A stretch of 64,000 nt of DNA from Propionibacteriaceae bacterium (GTDB lineage: Bacteria > Actinomycetota > Actinomycetes > Propionibacteriales > Propionibacteriaceae). Positions 1-8,779 of this stretch are shown in pieces. Made by a program: the position numbers and the translations under genes. The first letter of the stretch is position 1. Every line of letters starts with the position of its first letter. The notes under the pieces were generated by a model. The model did no database searches, was not told the origin of the DNA, and worked only from the letters and a program-made list of their open reading frames with translations. The stretch lies in contig JAFKJK010000013.1 in the NCBI GenBank assembly GCA_017306015.1, positions 124,001-188,000 of the forward strand, in the 5' to 3' direction.

Positions 1-992
1 GGGAACTGGCGCTCGACGGCTCCGGCCAGACCACGTCCGCTCGGGTCGAGCGAGGCCTCGTCCGGAGCCGGGCCAAGCTCGACTACGTCAGCGCGCAGGC
101 AGCACTGGACGCCGGAACGGCCCCGGAACAACTGCAGTTGCTGCGTGAGATCGGGACTCTGCGCCTGCAGCTGGAGGCGGCGCGCGGCGGGGTCAGCCTG
201 TCGGTGCCCGAGCAGGAGGTGGTCGCCACTGGCCGCGACTGGACACTGGCCTACCGCGCCACCCTGCCGATCGAGGACTGGAACGCGCAGCTGTCGCTGG
301 CGACCGGGATGGCTGCCGCGAAGCTGATGCTGGATGCCGGGACCGGAATCCTGCGCACCCTGCCGCCGGCGAGGGACGGCGCGATCGAGCGGCTGCGCCG
401 GATCGCGAAGGCGCTGGGACTGGCCTGGCCGCACTCACTGGCCTACCCCGATTTCGTTCGTGGCCTGGACGCGTCGGTGCCCGCGCAGGCCGCGATGCTG
501 AATTCCTGCACCACCCTGTTCCGGGGAGCGGCCTACGCGGCCTTCACCGGGACACCGCCCGAGCAGCCGATCCATGCGGCCATCGCTGCCCCGTACGCGC
601 ATGTCACCGCGCCGCTGCGCCGGCTGGTCGATCGGTACGCGGGCGAGGTCTGTGCGGCAATCAGCGCCGGTCAGCCGGTGCCCGACTGGGTGGTGGCCGG
701 GTTGCCTCAGCTCCCCGACGTGATGGCCGAGTCGGGACGGCGAGCCAACCGGTTCGAGCGTGGCACCGTGAACCTGGTCGAGGCACTCGTCCTGTCGCCC
801 CACCTGGGGCAGGAGTTCAGCGGCACCCTGATCGAGGTCGAGCCCGACGACGACGAGGGCACGCTGCAGCTGGCCGTCCCCGCTGTCGAGGCGAAGATCA
901 GGGGCGATCATCTGATCCTGGGCTCCGAGGTGCGTGCGACGCTCGTCGCCGCCGACCTGCTCGACGGTGACGTGGAGTTCCGCGTCCTCTGA
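1..992 (+). CDS. RNB-domain ribonuclease (RNase II/R-like), 3' part
   Basis: The reading frame is open from the window edge (codons begin at base 3) to TGA at 990-992, so the 5' end is missing. The visible part begins inside the RNB catalytic domain (segment ARVERGLVRSRAKLDY) and continues through TPPEQPIHAAIAAPYAHVTA and PLRRLVDRY, a stretch typical of the RNB domain end in actinobacterial RNase II/R-like exoribonucleases that degrade RNA 3' to 5'. The catalytic aspartates of the domain lie upstream of the window. A small beta-rich C-terminal region follows from about residue 240. The rnpB gene starts 28 bases downstream in the same orientation. The family assignment is solid; which paralogue it is cannot be told. 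Confidence 0.85.
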   Translation, partial: ELALDGSGQTTSARVERGLVRSRAKLDYVSAQAALDAGTAPEQLQLLREIGTLRLQLEAARGGVSLSVPEQEVVATGRDWTLAYRATLPIEDWNAQLSLATGMAAAKLMLDAGTGILRTLPPARDGAIERLRRIAKALGLAWPHSLAYPDFVRGLDASVPAQAAMLNSCTTLFRGAAYAAFTGTPPEQPIHAAIAAPYAHVTAPLRRLVDRYAGEVCAAISAGQPVPDWVVAGLPQLPDVMAESGRRANRFERGTVNLVEALVLSPHLGQEFSGTLIEVEPDDDEGTLQLAVPAVEAKIRGDHLILGSEVRATLVAADLLDGDVEFRVL

Positions 993-1019
993 CGGGGAAG
1001 GCTCCGGTACGCTGGAGGT

Positions 1020-1423
1020 GGACGAGTCGGCCGGGTGATCGCTGCTCACGCAGAGGAAAGTCCGGACTCCACAGAGCAGGGTGGTGGGTAACGCCCACCC
1101 GGGGTGACCCGCGGGAAAGTGCCACAGAGAACAGACCGCCACGTCGCGAGACGGGGCAAGGGTGAAACGGTGCGTGTAAGAGACCACCGCGTCCCAGGTG
1201 ACTGGGGCGGCACGGCAAACCCCACCCGGAGCAAGACCAAGAAGGGCCGCCCGTGTCCGGAAGGACGCAGCGGCCCGCGGACGCCGCTATCAGCGCTGCT
1301 CGCGCGAGGCGTCCGGGTAGGTCGCACGCCGGCAACGGCGAAGGCGGTTGGCGACAGCCGTCGCAGATGGATGATCACCGCCCCGACCGGGGCACAGGAT
1401 CCGGCTTACAGGCCGGCTCGTCC
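1020..1423 (+). ncRNA. rnpB: RNase P RNA (class A)
   Basis: This is the catalytic RNA that matures the 5' ends of tRNAs. Conserved blocks are all present in order: GAGGAAAGTCCGGACTCC at about 1050, AGGGTGAAACGGTGCG near 1158, GGCAAACCCCACCCGG near 1214, GCAGATGGATGATCACCGCC near 1363 and CCGGCTTACAGGCC near 1401. The boundaries are set by the P1 helix, in which GGACGAGTCGGCC (1020-1032) pairs with GGCCGGCTCGTCC (1411-1423). At about 404 nt it has the usual length of an actinobacterial RNase P RNA. Apparent reading frames on both strands across it are artefacts. Confidence 0.96.
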
Positions 1424-1605
1424 CATCCCCGGCTGATGAATTGGGGCGGCCCAGCCAGACATTCCGGGGGGTTGGGTGCCTGGCGGGGCCTGGTCGCGAC
1501 TCGAAGAGGGGGATCCGAGTAGTCGCGACGTGTTTGAAACGATAACCCAGTTCGCCGGCTCGCGCGTCCACATCGACAACGGTTTCGACGTTGAGACCCG
1601 AAGTC

Positions 1606-2454
1606 TCAAGCTCTGGTGAGGACTTCTGCCCCGTCCGGTGTGACCACCAGAGTCTGCTCGAATTGCGCGACCCTGCTGAGGTCGTTGGTCACCACCGTCC
1701 AGCCGTCCCGCCACACGTGGGAGCGATGGTCCCCGAGGGCCAGCATCGGCTCGATGGTGAAGGTCATCCCGACCTCCATCACCGTGTCGTATGCCGGGGT
1801 GTCGAAGTGGGGGATCACCAGCCCCGAGTGGAACGCGGTGTGCACCCCGTGGCCGGTGTAGTCGCGGACGACGCCGTAGCCGAACCGCTTGGCGTAGGCC
1901 TCGATCACCCGCCCGATCACGTTGAGTTCCCGCCCGGGACGGACGGCGCGAATGCCGCGGTTCATCGCCTCCTCGGTGCGCTCGGACAGCAGCCGGGACT
2001 CTTCATCGATCTCCCCGCACGCGTAGGTCGCGCAGTTGTCGCCGTGGACGCCGTCGTAGAACGCGGTCACGTCGAGCTTCACCAGGTCGCCGTCCTCGAG
2101 CGGGCGGGCGTCGGGGATGCCGTGGCAGATCACCTCGTTCACCGACGTGCAGCAGGCCTTCGGGAAACCGCGGTAGCCGAGCGTGGACGGGTAGGCGTCG
2201 TTGGCGACGATGAAGTCGTGGACCACCTCGTCGATCTCGTCGGTGGTGACGCCGGGCGCGATCACGGCAGCGCCGGCAGCCATCGCCTGGGCGGCGATGC
2301 GTCCGGCCGTCCGCATCTTCTCGATCGTCTCCGGAGTCTGCACATGTGGGCCGTCGTAGCGTTCCGGGCCGCGCTTGCCGACGTACGCGGGCCGCTGGAT
2401 CTGGGCGGGGACGGGCCGCTCGGGGGAGACTGGGTATGGCTCAACAGGCGTCAC
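1606..2454 (-). CDS. map: Type I methionine aminopeptidase
   Basis: This 282-residue enzyme removes the N-terminal methionine of nascent proteins. Metal-ligand and histidine motifs of the pita-bread fold are visible: the HGIPD segment, the aspartate block [14 protein letters not shown], the TGHGV histidine, TIEPM and the final FEQTLVV. The N-terminal extension with [14 protein letters not shown] resembles the MapB type of actinobacteria. I take GTG at 2454 as the start because the protein then opens with the family pattern; the frame stays open to 2619, but that extension is Arg-rich and overlaps the divergent small gene. The start codons of the two divergent genes are about 50 bases apart. 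Confidence 0.93.
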   Translation of the reverse strand: MTPVEPYPVSPERPVPAQIQRPAYVGKRGPERYDGPHVQTPETIEKMRTAGRIAAQAMAAGAAVIAPGVTTDEIDEVVHDFIVANDAYPSTLGYRGFPKACCTSVNEVICHGIPDARPLEDGDLVKLDVTAFYDGVHGDNCATYACGEIDEESRLLSERTEEAMNRGIRAVRPGRELNVIGRVIEAYAKRFGYGVVRDYTGHGVHTAFHSGLVIPHFDTPAYDTVMEVGMTFTIEPMLALGDHRSHVWRDGWTVVTNDLSRVAQFEQTLVVTPDGAEVLTRA

Positions 2455-2505
2455 GGCTGCGATCTTAGTTCGCCGGCGCGGGGCCCAGATCTGACAGGAG
2501 TGGCG

Positions 2506-2700
2506 ATGTCTCCAGACGGCTGGTACTACTGCCTCACCCATCACACGGTTGAACCCTTCGAGGGCTGCAAGGCGCTGGACCGCCTCGGCCCCTACCCGAC
2601 CCCGGAGGACGCCGCGCACGCGCTGGAGCGGGTCGCCGAGCGGAATGAGGTCTGGGACGAGGAGGACCGCGCGTGGGACGACGACGAGGACGACGGCTGA
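2506..2700 (+). CDS. Small acidic protein, divergent from map
   Basis: A 64-residue protein starts at ATG 2506, preceded by ACAGGAG five bases upstream, a good ribosome binding site. It contains a [11 protein letters not shown] strand, a [16 protein letters not shown] helix and an extremely acidic tail ending in DDDEDDG. Short proteins of this design occur widely in actinobacteria and have no known function as far as I know. It is divergent from map with about 50 bases between start codons. The stop codon lies at the left edge of the tandem hairpin repeat that follows. Confidence 0.75.
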   Translation: MSPDGWYYCLTHHTVEPFEGCKALDRLGPYPTPEDAAHALERVAERNEVWDEEDRAWDDDEDDG

Positions 2701-2889
2701 ACCAAAGTACCTGTCCCGGACGGTTCAGGACGGTTCGGGACGAGGCTGAACCGAAGTACCTGTCCCCGACGGTTCAGGACGGTTCGGGAACCCACAGGTG
2801 AACCGAAGTACCTGTCCCCGACGGTTCACACGAAGTACCTGTCCCCGACGGTTCACAGGTGAACCGAAGTACCTGTCCCCGACGGTTCA
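2698..2889. repeat. Five tandem copies of a palindromic hairpin repeat
   Basis: The unit runs GAACCG-AAGTACCTGTCCC-(C)GA-CGGTTC, so its ends GAACCG and CGGTTC are an inverted repeat. Copies lie at about 2698-2726 (degenerate), 2747-2776, 2799-2828, 2829-2855 (left arm lost) and 2860-2889. The last copy ends over the stop codon of the next, convergent gene. The arrangement could act as a terminator for both flanking genes or be a dispersed intergenic repeat. Confidence 0.85.
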
Positions 2890-4311
2890 GGAACGCAGGT
2901 AGAGGACCTGGATCGAGTCCCGGGCTGCGGCTGACCAGGCCGGATCGGTGGCCAGCACCGCGGCCAGGGGGGCCTGCAGCGGCACCAGGACGCAGTCCGC
3001 GCCGGCGAGGCCCGCACCCACGGCTCCTTCGGCTTCGATGAGGCGGGTCGCCGCCAGCACCCGCTGGGGGCCGAAGAGGTCGTTGCGGGAGTCGATCGAG
3101 ACCAGGACGTCGGGACGAATCAGGCCGAGGTAGCCGCCGACCTCGTAGGTGTTCACGACCCGGCACCCGGACGGGATCGCGGCGATCGCATCGGGGGAGT
3201 ACCGGCTCGCGTCCGGACGCCCGGGGTGCATCAGCGCGCCCACCGCGAACCAGCCCGCCAGACCGAGCCAGATCGCCAGCCCCGGGATCGTGACCGTCCG
3301 CAGACCCCGCAGGCGGGCCAGCAGCGCCGGCGAGGTCGCCACCGCGGCGAGCGCTGGGACGGCCAGGAGCACCGCGATCGGCAGCAGCCGGATCGCGAAC
3401 ACCCCGCCGGCAGTGGTGATCGCCAAAGCGACGGCCAGTCCGGTTTCGCGGAGCCGGACCGCGCTGGCCAGGCCTCCGACGCCCGCGAGCACGGCGACCA
3501 ACTGGACGGGGTCCGCCGGGTTCAGGGCCGCCCACTCGGTGATCACCCCGGCCGAGGCGCCCTGGACGGAACCGGCCTGCAGGTAGCCGGCCAGGCCGTA
3601 CGGCGTCGCCAGCGTGGCCAGGGCCATCGCTGCCGCCGTGCCGAGCACCAGCCACCCCGGGCGGCGGGTGACTGGACGCAGCACCAGGACGAGTCCGGCC
3701 GCTCCGGCGATGGCGACCCCGAGCAGCGCGGCGGCGTGCAGGTTCATCCACACCAGCGCCAGGCCCACGCAGGCCACCGCCCACGCCCACGGCCGGCGTC
3801 CATTCGCCACTGCGCGCAGCATCAGCACCAGCAGCGGGACGGCGAGGTAGTCGACCAGCTGCGGCCGGGCCGAGAACCAGCCCAGCAGCAGCGCCATCGC
3901 CACGGTGGCCAGCACCGCCGCCACGGCGGGGGACGCGCCGACGCGGCGTGCCAGCAGCAGCACCGCGGCCATGGCCAGCGCGGCGAGGCCGGCGCACGCC
4001 AGTGCGACCAGGGGCAGTCCGCCGATGGAGTGGGCGATGCCGACGAGCACGTTGAACGCCCAGGAGTTCATCGTCCACGGCTCGCCGTTGGCCGTCCACG
4101 ACCAGGAGTCGAACCGGGGCACCGCGCCGGTGGCCAGGATCAGTTCCCCGGCGCGGACCTGCCAGAAGGTGTCCGACTCGGTCAGGTTGCCCGCACGGTA
4201 GGCGGCCAGCGGCAACAGGCTCGCCCACGCCGCCACCCAGCCGAGCACGCCGGACGCCGGACGGTACGCGGAGGACGCGGCCGGGGCGGACATATCCAGA
4301 AGGCTAGCCAT
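2887..4311 (-). CDS. Polytopic membrane protein of unknown function
   Basis: This 474-residue protein starts at ATG 4311 (alternatively ATG 4293, six codons in) and has roughly nine to eleven hydrophobic segments rich in Ala, Leu and Val, spread over residues 15 to 345. A segment near residue 45 (SDTFWQVRAGELI) and a WTMNSWAF motif lie between the first helices. The C-terminal 130 residues are mostly soluble and include VVNTYEVGGYLGL and SIDSRNDLFG. The layout resembles GT-C-like membrane proteins of actinobacteria, but I do not recognise a named family. It is divergent from the GlnA2-type synthetase, with 57 bases between start codons, so the GlnR box there could affect both. The longer open frame upstream is the antisense shadow of that synthetase. 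Confidence 0.8.
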   Translation of the reverse strand: MASLLDMSAPAASSAYRPASGVLGWVAAWASLLPLAAYRAGNLTESDTFWQVRAGELILATGAVPRFDSWSWTANGEPWTMNSWAFNVLVGIAHSIGGLPLVALACAGLAALAMAAVLLLARRVGASPAVAAVLATVAMALLLGWFSARPQLVDYLAVPLLVLMLRAVANGRRPWAWAVACVGLALVWMNLHAAALLGVAIAGAAGLVLVLRPVTRRPGWLVLGTAAAMALATLATPYGLAGYLQAGSVQGASAGVITEWAALNPADPVQLVAVLAGVGGLASAVRLRETGLAVALAITTAGGVFAIRLLPIAVLLAVPALAAVATSPALLARLRGLRTVTIPGLAIWLGLAGWFAVGALMHPGRPDASRYSPDAIAAIPSGCRVVNTYEVGGYLGLIRPDVLVSIDSRNDLFGPQRVLAATRLIEAEGAVGAGLAGADCVLVPLQAPLAAVLATDPAWSAAARDSIQVLYLRS

Positions 4312-4329
4312 GCGCGCAGCGGTGCGTCC

Positions 4330-4345
4330 GTAACCCCACTGAAAC
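4330..4345 (+). promoter_or_regulatory. GlnR-type box upstream of the GlnA2-type synthetase
   Basis: GTAAC, six bases, GAAAC matches the actinobacterial GlnR consensus (gTnAc-n6-GaAAc). A -10-like CAGACT lies at 4357-4362, six bases before the ATG at 4369, suggesting a leaderless transcript. The same box occurs in front of glnA1 near 61.3 kb. The match is seen directly; the binding protein is inferred. Confidence 0.65.
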
Positions 4346-4368
4346 ATCCGGCCCGGCAGACTGATCGC

Positions 4369-5706
4369 ATGGATAAGCAGACCGAATTCGTGCTCCGCAC
4401 GATGGAGGAGCGGGACGTCCGCTTCGTCCGGCTGTGGTTCACCGACGTCCTCGGGTTCCTGAAGTCCGTGGCGATCGCCCCCGCCGAGCTCGAAGGTGCG
4501 CTCAGCGAGGGGATCGGCTTCGACGGCTCGGCGATCGAGGGCTTCGCCCGGGTCTACGAGTCCGACATGGTCGCCCATCCCGACCCGTCCACGTTCCAGC
4601 TGCTGCCCTGGCGCGGCGCCAGCCAGGGCACCGCCCGGATGTTCTGCGACATCCGGCTCCCGGACGGCTCGCCGTCCTTCGCCGACCCCCGCTACGTGCT
4701 GAAGCGGGCGCTGAAGAAGGCGTCCGACATGGGCTTCACCTTCTACACCCACCCCGAGATCGAGTTCTACCTGTTCAAGCAGCCGCTCGAGCCGGGCCGG
4801 GTGCCCGTCCCGGCCGACCAGTCCGGCTACTTCGACCACACGACCACCTCGCCCGGAGCCGACTTCCGGCGACAGGCGATCACGCTGCTGGAGCAGATGG
4901 GGATCTCGGTCGAGTTCAGCCACCACGAGGGCGGCCCGGGACAGCAGGAGATCGACCTGCGCTACGCCGACGCGCTGACGATGGCCGACGCGATCATGAC
5001 CTTCCGGGTCGTGATCAAGGAGGTCGCGGTGATGCAGAACCTGTTCGCGTCCTTCATGCCGAAGCCGCTGACCAACCATCCCGGCTCGGGCATGCACACC
5101 CACGTCTCCCTCTTCGAGGGCGACCAGAACGCCTTCTACGAAGCCAGTTCTGAGTACCACCTGTCGAAGGTCGGACGCCAGTTCATCGCCGGGCTGCTGC
5201 GGCATGCCGGTGAGATCACCGCGATCACCAACCCGTGGGTCAACTCCTACAAGCGGCTGGTCGCCGGTGCCGAGGCGCCGAGCTACATCTGCTGGGGACG
5301 CAACAACCGCTCGGCGCTGGTCCGGGTGCCGATGTACAAGCCGAACAAGGGCGCGTCCGCCCGCGTCGAGCTGCGGTCGATCGACTCGGCCGCCAACCCG
5401 TACCTCGCCTACGCCGCCGTCCTGGCCGCCGGACTGGCCGGCATCGAGAACGAGTACGAGCTGCCGGAGGGGGCAGAGGACGACGTGTGGTCGCTGACCG
5501 ACCGGCAGCGGCAGTCGCTGGGCATCGCCCCGCTGCCGCGCAGCCTGGGGAACGCGATCGACCTGATGGAGAACTCCCAGCTGGTGGCCGACACGCTCGG
5601 CGAGCACGTCTTCGAGTTCTTCCTGCGGAACAAGAAGGCCGAGTACGAGTCGTACCGCAGCGAGGTCACCGAGTGGGAGCTGACCCACTCGTTGCCGTCC
5701 CTGTAG
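4369..5706 (+). CDS. Type I glutamine synthetase, GlnA2-like
   Basis: The enzyme makes glutamine from glutamate and ammonia with ATP, or a gamma-glutamylation variant of that reaction. At 445 residues it is shorter than glnA1 (476). Visible family motifs are GIGFDGSAIEGF near residue 50, HPEIEFYLF near 130, the ammonia/metal block HHEGGPGQQEIDLRY near 190, NHPGSGMHTHVS near 240 and the RSIDSAANPYLAYA block. It lacks the [13 protein letters not shown] tyrosine loop adenylylated by GlnE, as is usual for GlnA2-type proteins. Start ATG 4369 has no ribosome binding site but sits six bases after a -10-like hexamer. The glnA1-glnE-glnA2 cluster known from mycobacteria is recognisable but broken up here. 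Some members of this branch use substrates other than ammonia, so the biochemical role is not certain. Confidence 0.9.
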   Translation: MDKQTEFVLRTMEERDVRFVRLWFTDVLGFLKSVAIAPAELEGALSEGIGFDGSAIEGFARVYESDMVAHPDPSTFQLLPWRGASQGTARMFCDIRLPDGSPSFADPRYVLKRALKKASDMGFTFYTHPEIEFYLFKQPLEPGRVPVPADQSGYFDHTTTSPGADFRRQAITLLEQMGISVEFSHHEGGPGQQEIDLRYADALTMADAIMTFRVVIKEVAVMQNLFASFMPKPLTNHPGSGMHTHVSLFEGDQNAFYEASSEYHLSKVGRQFIAGLLRHAGEITAITNPWVNSYKRLVAGAEAPSYICWGRNNRSALVRVPMYKPNKGASARVELRSIDSAANPYLAYAAVLAAGLAGIENEYELPEGAEDDVWSLTDRQRQSLGIAPLPRSLGNAIDLMENSQLVADTLGEHVFEFFLRNKKAEYESYRSEVTEWELTHSLPSL

Positions 5707-5744
5707 GCGAGCGGATCCCCAGCCGACGCCGTGACCGCCGGAGG

Positions 5745-7550
5745 CTACTTCGTCGGTTGGCTGCTCGGTTGCGTGGTCGGTTGACTTGACGGTCGCGTGG
5801 TCGCCCTCGTGGAGGAGGTTGACGAGCTGCTGGAGCTCGTGACCGTCCGCCGGATCGTCTGGTTGGACGGGATCGCGGCCGTCCGGTCCGCGATCACGAC
5901 GACCTGGCCGGCGGCCAGCCCTTCGGTGATCTCGATCCATCCGCCGCCGACGGCCCCGGTCTTGACCGAGGTCGTGGCCGGCGTCTCCGAGCTCGACGCC
6001 AGCACCTGCACCGTGGCCGTGCCGGTTCCGGTCGGGGTCACCGCCGAGACCGGGACGATGACGACGCCGGTCACCGACTTCACCGGCACCGTGACCGACG
6101 CCCTCGACCCGCTGGCGAGCCGCTCGCTCGGATCCGGCACGCCGACGGTCGTGGTGTAGGTCGGCGAGTCGCCCGCGGTGCCCGACGTCTCGACCAGGCT
6201 GATGTTCGTGACCTTGCCGTCGAGGGCCGTGCTCGACCCGGCCGGCGTGACCTGGACGGCCTGGCCGACGGCCAGCGAGCTGCGGGTCTTGAGCGGGACC
6301 TGGAACGTGACCACCGCGTCGCCCGTTCCCACGATCGTGATCGTTCCCGAGCTGGAGCTCGCGCCCGCGCTGAGGGTGATCGTGCCGACGACACCGGAGA
6401 TCGGCGCGACCAGCTCGGCGTCGGCCAGGTTGTCCCGGGCCGTCTGCAGCTTCTGGTTGGCCTGCAGCAGGCTGGCCTTCGCCGATGCGACCGCGGACGC
6501 GCTTACCGAGGACGAACCCGAGCCGGAGCCGGAACCCGAACTGGAGCTGGAACCGCCGGACGGCGCGCTGCCGCCGGTGCCGGGGGAGGAGTTGTCGTCG
6601 CTGGGATTCGCGGCGGCGTTGATCGCCGCCAGCTGCGTCTGCAGCGTGGCATTGGCCGTGTTCAGCTGGGCTCGCGCGGTGGCGCAGGCCTTGAGAGCGT
6701 CCTCCGTCGGGTCGGCTGCGGCCGCGTACTGGGTCGCGGTCGCCGATGCCTCCGCGGGAGAGACGTCACTGCTCGGCGAGCCGGACGCCGAGGCGGACGG
6801 TGAAGCCGATGCCGATGCCGACGGTGATGCCGACATCGACGGCTCCGCGTTCGGGGTGCCGTGGTCGGAGCCGCCCGACGTGCTGGCCGGCGAGACGTCG
6901 GAGGAACCCGTCCCGCTCGTCCCGGACCCGGCCGACCCGGTCATCTCCTCGTTCACCCAGGCCATGATCGCGTCGCACTGCTTGGCCTCGTCGACCACGG
7001 CCAGGTTGACCGCGGAGACCGCTTCGTTGAGTTCGGTCAGGTTGAAGGTGACAGTGGTCAGCCCCGCCGCCGTCCCGCTGGACTTCTTCGAGGACGAGCT
7101 CTTGGAGGCCGCACTCTTCGACGCAGAACTGCTCGCGGCGGAGGACAGCTTCCTGCCGGCGGACGAGCTCGCCGGGTGCTGGGCGTTGTACAGGTTCAGC
7201 TCGGCCTGGGCCACCGTGGTCTCGGCCTGCAGGAGTGCCAGCTTCAAGGCTCTGGTGTCGATGGTCGCCAGTACCTGGCCGGCCGTCACCTGCTCGCCGA
7301 CGGTGACCTTCACCGAGTTCACCGTCCCGCTCGCGGCGAAGGCGGCGGTCTCGGTGTTCTTCCGGGTCACCGTGCCGGTGGCGGTGTAGGTCTGGGTGAC
7401 GTCGCCGGTGGTGGCGGTCGTGGTGATCCAGCGGCTCTCGGCCGCCGACGAGGTGTTGGCCACGACCAGGCCGGTGGCCGCCACCGCGGCCAGCGCGACC
7501 CCGGCGATCGCGACCGCCCGGACGCGTCCGGACTTCAGGGGGTTCATCAT
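5745..7550 (-). CDS. Efflux periplasmic-adaptor-like (HlyD/MacA family) protein, second of two
   Basis: A 601-residue membrane-anchored adaptor. The N-terminus has one transmembrane anchor (residues 12-32), then a barrel/lipoyl half-motif (GTVNSVKVTVGEQVTAGQVL) and a long coiled-coil hairpin interrupted by an extremely Ser, Ala and Pro-rich insert (about residues 130-340). The second lipoyl half (LVAPISGVVGTI) follows, then beta-barrel domains and a Ser/Thr/Gln-rich tail. It is the last gene of a four-gene minus-strand operon; its ATG at 7550 overlaps the permease stop by four bases (ATGA). The pairing with ATPase and permease implies a MacAB-like exporter. The low-complexity insert makes it longer than the other adaptor (420 residues). 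Substrate unknown. Confidence 0.85.
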   Translation of the reverse strand: MMNPLKSGRVRAVAIAGVALAAVAATGLVVANTSSAAESRWITTTATTGDVTQTYTATGTVTRKNTETAAFAASGTVNSVKVTVGEQVTAGQVLATIDTRALKLALLQAETTVAQAELNLYNAQHPASSSAGRKLSSAASSSASKSAASKSSSSKKSSGTAAGLTTVTFNLTELNEAVSAVNLAVVDEAKQCDAIMAWVNEEMTGSAGSGTSGTGSSDVSPASTSGGSDHGTPNAEPSMSASPSASASASPSASASGSPSSDVSPAEASATATQYAAAADPTEDALKACATARAQLNTANATLQTQLAAINAAANPSDDNSSPGTGGSAPSGGSSSSSGSGSGSGSSSVSASAVASAKASLLQANQKLQTARDNLADAELVAPISGVVGTITLSAGASSSSGTITIVGTGDAVVTFQVPLKTRSSLAVGQAVQVTPAGSSTALDGKVTNISLVETSGTAGDSPTYTTTVGVPDPSERLASGSRASVTVPVKSVTGVVIVPVSAVTPTGTGTATVQVLASSSETPATTSVKTGAVGGGWIEITEGLAAGQVVVIADRTAAIPSNQTIRRTVTSSSSSSTSSTRATTRPSSQPTTQPSSQPTK

Positions 7551-8779
7551 TCGCTCCTCAAAGCGTCGATCGGGGCCAGCTTGGCCGCCCGGGAGGCCGG
7601 GTACACGCCGGCGACGAGTCCGATGCCCAGCGACACCGCCAGAGCCAGCAGCGTCGCCGGGACGGAGACCGCGACCGTGATCCCGATCACCGGGCTCAGG
7701 ATCGCCGCTCCGGCCACGCCGAGCGCCACACCGACCAGGCCGCCGAGGACTCCGAGGATGCCGGCCTCCACGAGGAACTGCCGTCGGATCACGCCCGGCG
7801 TTGCGCCGAGCGCCTTGCGCAGGCCGATCTCGCGGACGCGCTCGGACACGCTCACCAGCATGATGTTCATCACGCCGATGCCGCCGACCAGCAGCGAGAT
7901 CGCTGCGATGCCGCCGAGCAGGGCGGTCAGGATGCCGGTGATCGACGTGGCCGTCTCGACCAGCGCTGCCTGGGTGCTCACGGTGAAGTCCGCGTTGTCC
8001 GGGGTCACCTGGTGCGAGGCCAGCAGCGCGGTCTTCACCTGCTGGTAGGCGGCCGACAGGCTGTCGGCGTCCGTGCCGGAGAGGTAGATCGAGGAGACGC
8101 TGTTCGCGCTGCTCGACGTCGACAGCCGCGACGCGAAGGTCGTCAGCGGAACCAGCACGGTGTCGTCGTTGTTCGTGCTGCCCGACGACCCCTCGGACGT
8201 GAGCACGCCGATCACGACGAATGACTGACCGTTGATGCTGATCGTCTGGCCGACGGCCTGGCCGGTGGGGAAGAGCTCACTGGCGGTGGTGGAGCCGAGG
8301 ACGGCGACCCTGGCCGCGGCGTCCACCTCGGACTGGCTGAAGAACCGGCCGTTGTCGACGGTGCGCGCCCGGACGGTCGTCCATTCGGGCACCGTGCCGA
8401 CGACGGTGGACGTCCAGGTGGTCTCCGACGACTGCAGCGACCCCGAGACCTGGGAGACCGGTGCGACCGCCGCGATGTCCGGGGCGACGTCGCGATCGGC
8501 CAGCATCGCGGCATCCTGCGTGGTCAGGGTGGACACCACCGAGCCGCCGCCGCGGAAGCCGCCCGACGACGTCGACATGCTCGGACTGACGATGATCAGG
8601 TTCGAGCCGAGCGAGTTTATCTGATTGGTGATCGACGCGGACGCGCCCTGGCCGAGACCGACGGTCAGCATCACCGCGGCGATGCCGATCAGGATCCCGA
8701 GCATGGTCAGCGCCGAGCGCATCCTGCGCGCGTTGAGCGCGGCGACCGCCGTCCGGACGGTCTCGGTCCAGCCCATCAT
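7547..8779 (-). CDS. ABC transporter permease, MacB/FtsX type
   Basis: A 410-residue permease with the MacB layout: a first transmembrane helix (MRSALTMLGILIGIAAVMLTVG), a large extracytoplasmic domain to about residue 275, and three closing helices with the conserved block VREIGLRKALGATPGVIRRQFL between the second and third. The last segment PASRAAKLAPIDALRSE is the family C-terminal signature. ATG 8779 overlaps the stop of the ATPase gene by four bases and its own stop overlaps the next start, indicating translational coupling. It should dimerise with the ATPase encoded just upstream and work with the two flanking adaptor proteins. Confidence 0.92.
   Translation of the reverse strand: MMGWTETVRTAVAALNARRMRSALTMLGILIGIAAVMLTVGLGQGASASITNQINSLGSNLIIVSPSMSTSSGGFRGGGSVVSTLTTQDAAMLADRDVAPDIAAVAPVSQVSGSLQSSETTWTSTVVGTVPEWTTVRARTVDNGRFFSQSEVDAAARVAVLGSTTASELFPTGQAVGQTISINGQSFVVIGVLTSEGSSGSTNNDDTVLVPLTTFASRLSTSSSANSVSSIYLSGTDADSLSAAYQQVKTALLASHQVTPDNADFTVSTQAALVETATSITGILTALLGGIAAISLLVGGIGVMNIMLVSVSERVREIGLRKALGATPGVIRRQFLVEAGILGVLGGLVGVALGVAGAAILSPVIGITVAVSVPATLLALAVSLGIGLVAGVYPASRAAKLAPIDALRSE

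Noticed and set aside
1530..1619. Small frame VFETITQFAG...LKLW between rnpB and map
   Set aside because: About 29 residues, overlaps the end of map, no ribosome binding site, no family.
4312..5940. Minus-strand extension of the membrane protein frame by more than 500 codons
   Set aside because: It is the antisense shadow of the GlnA2-type gene; its Asp, Arg and His-rich translation has no domain, and the real protein starts at 4311 or 4293.
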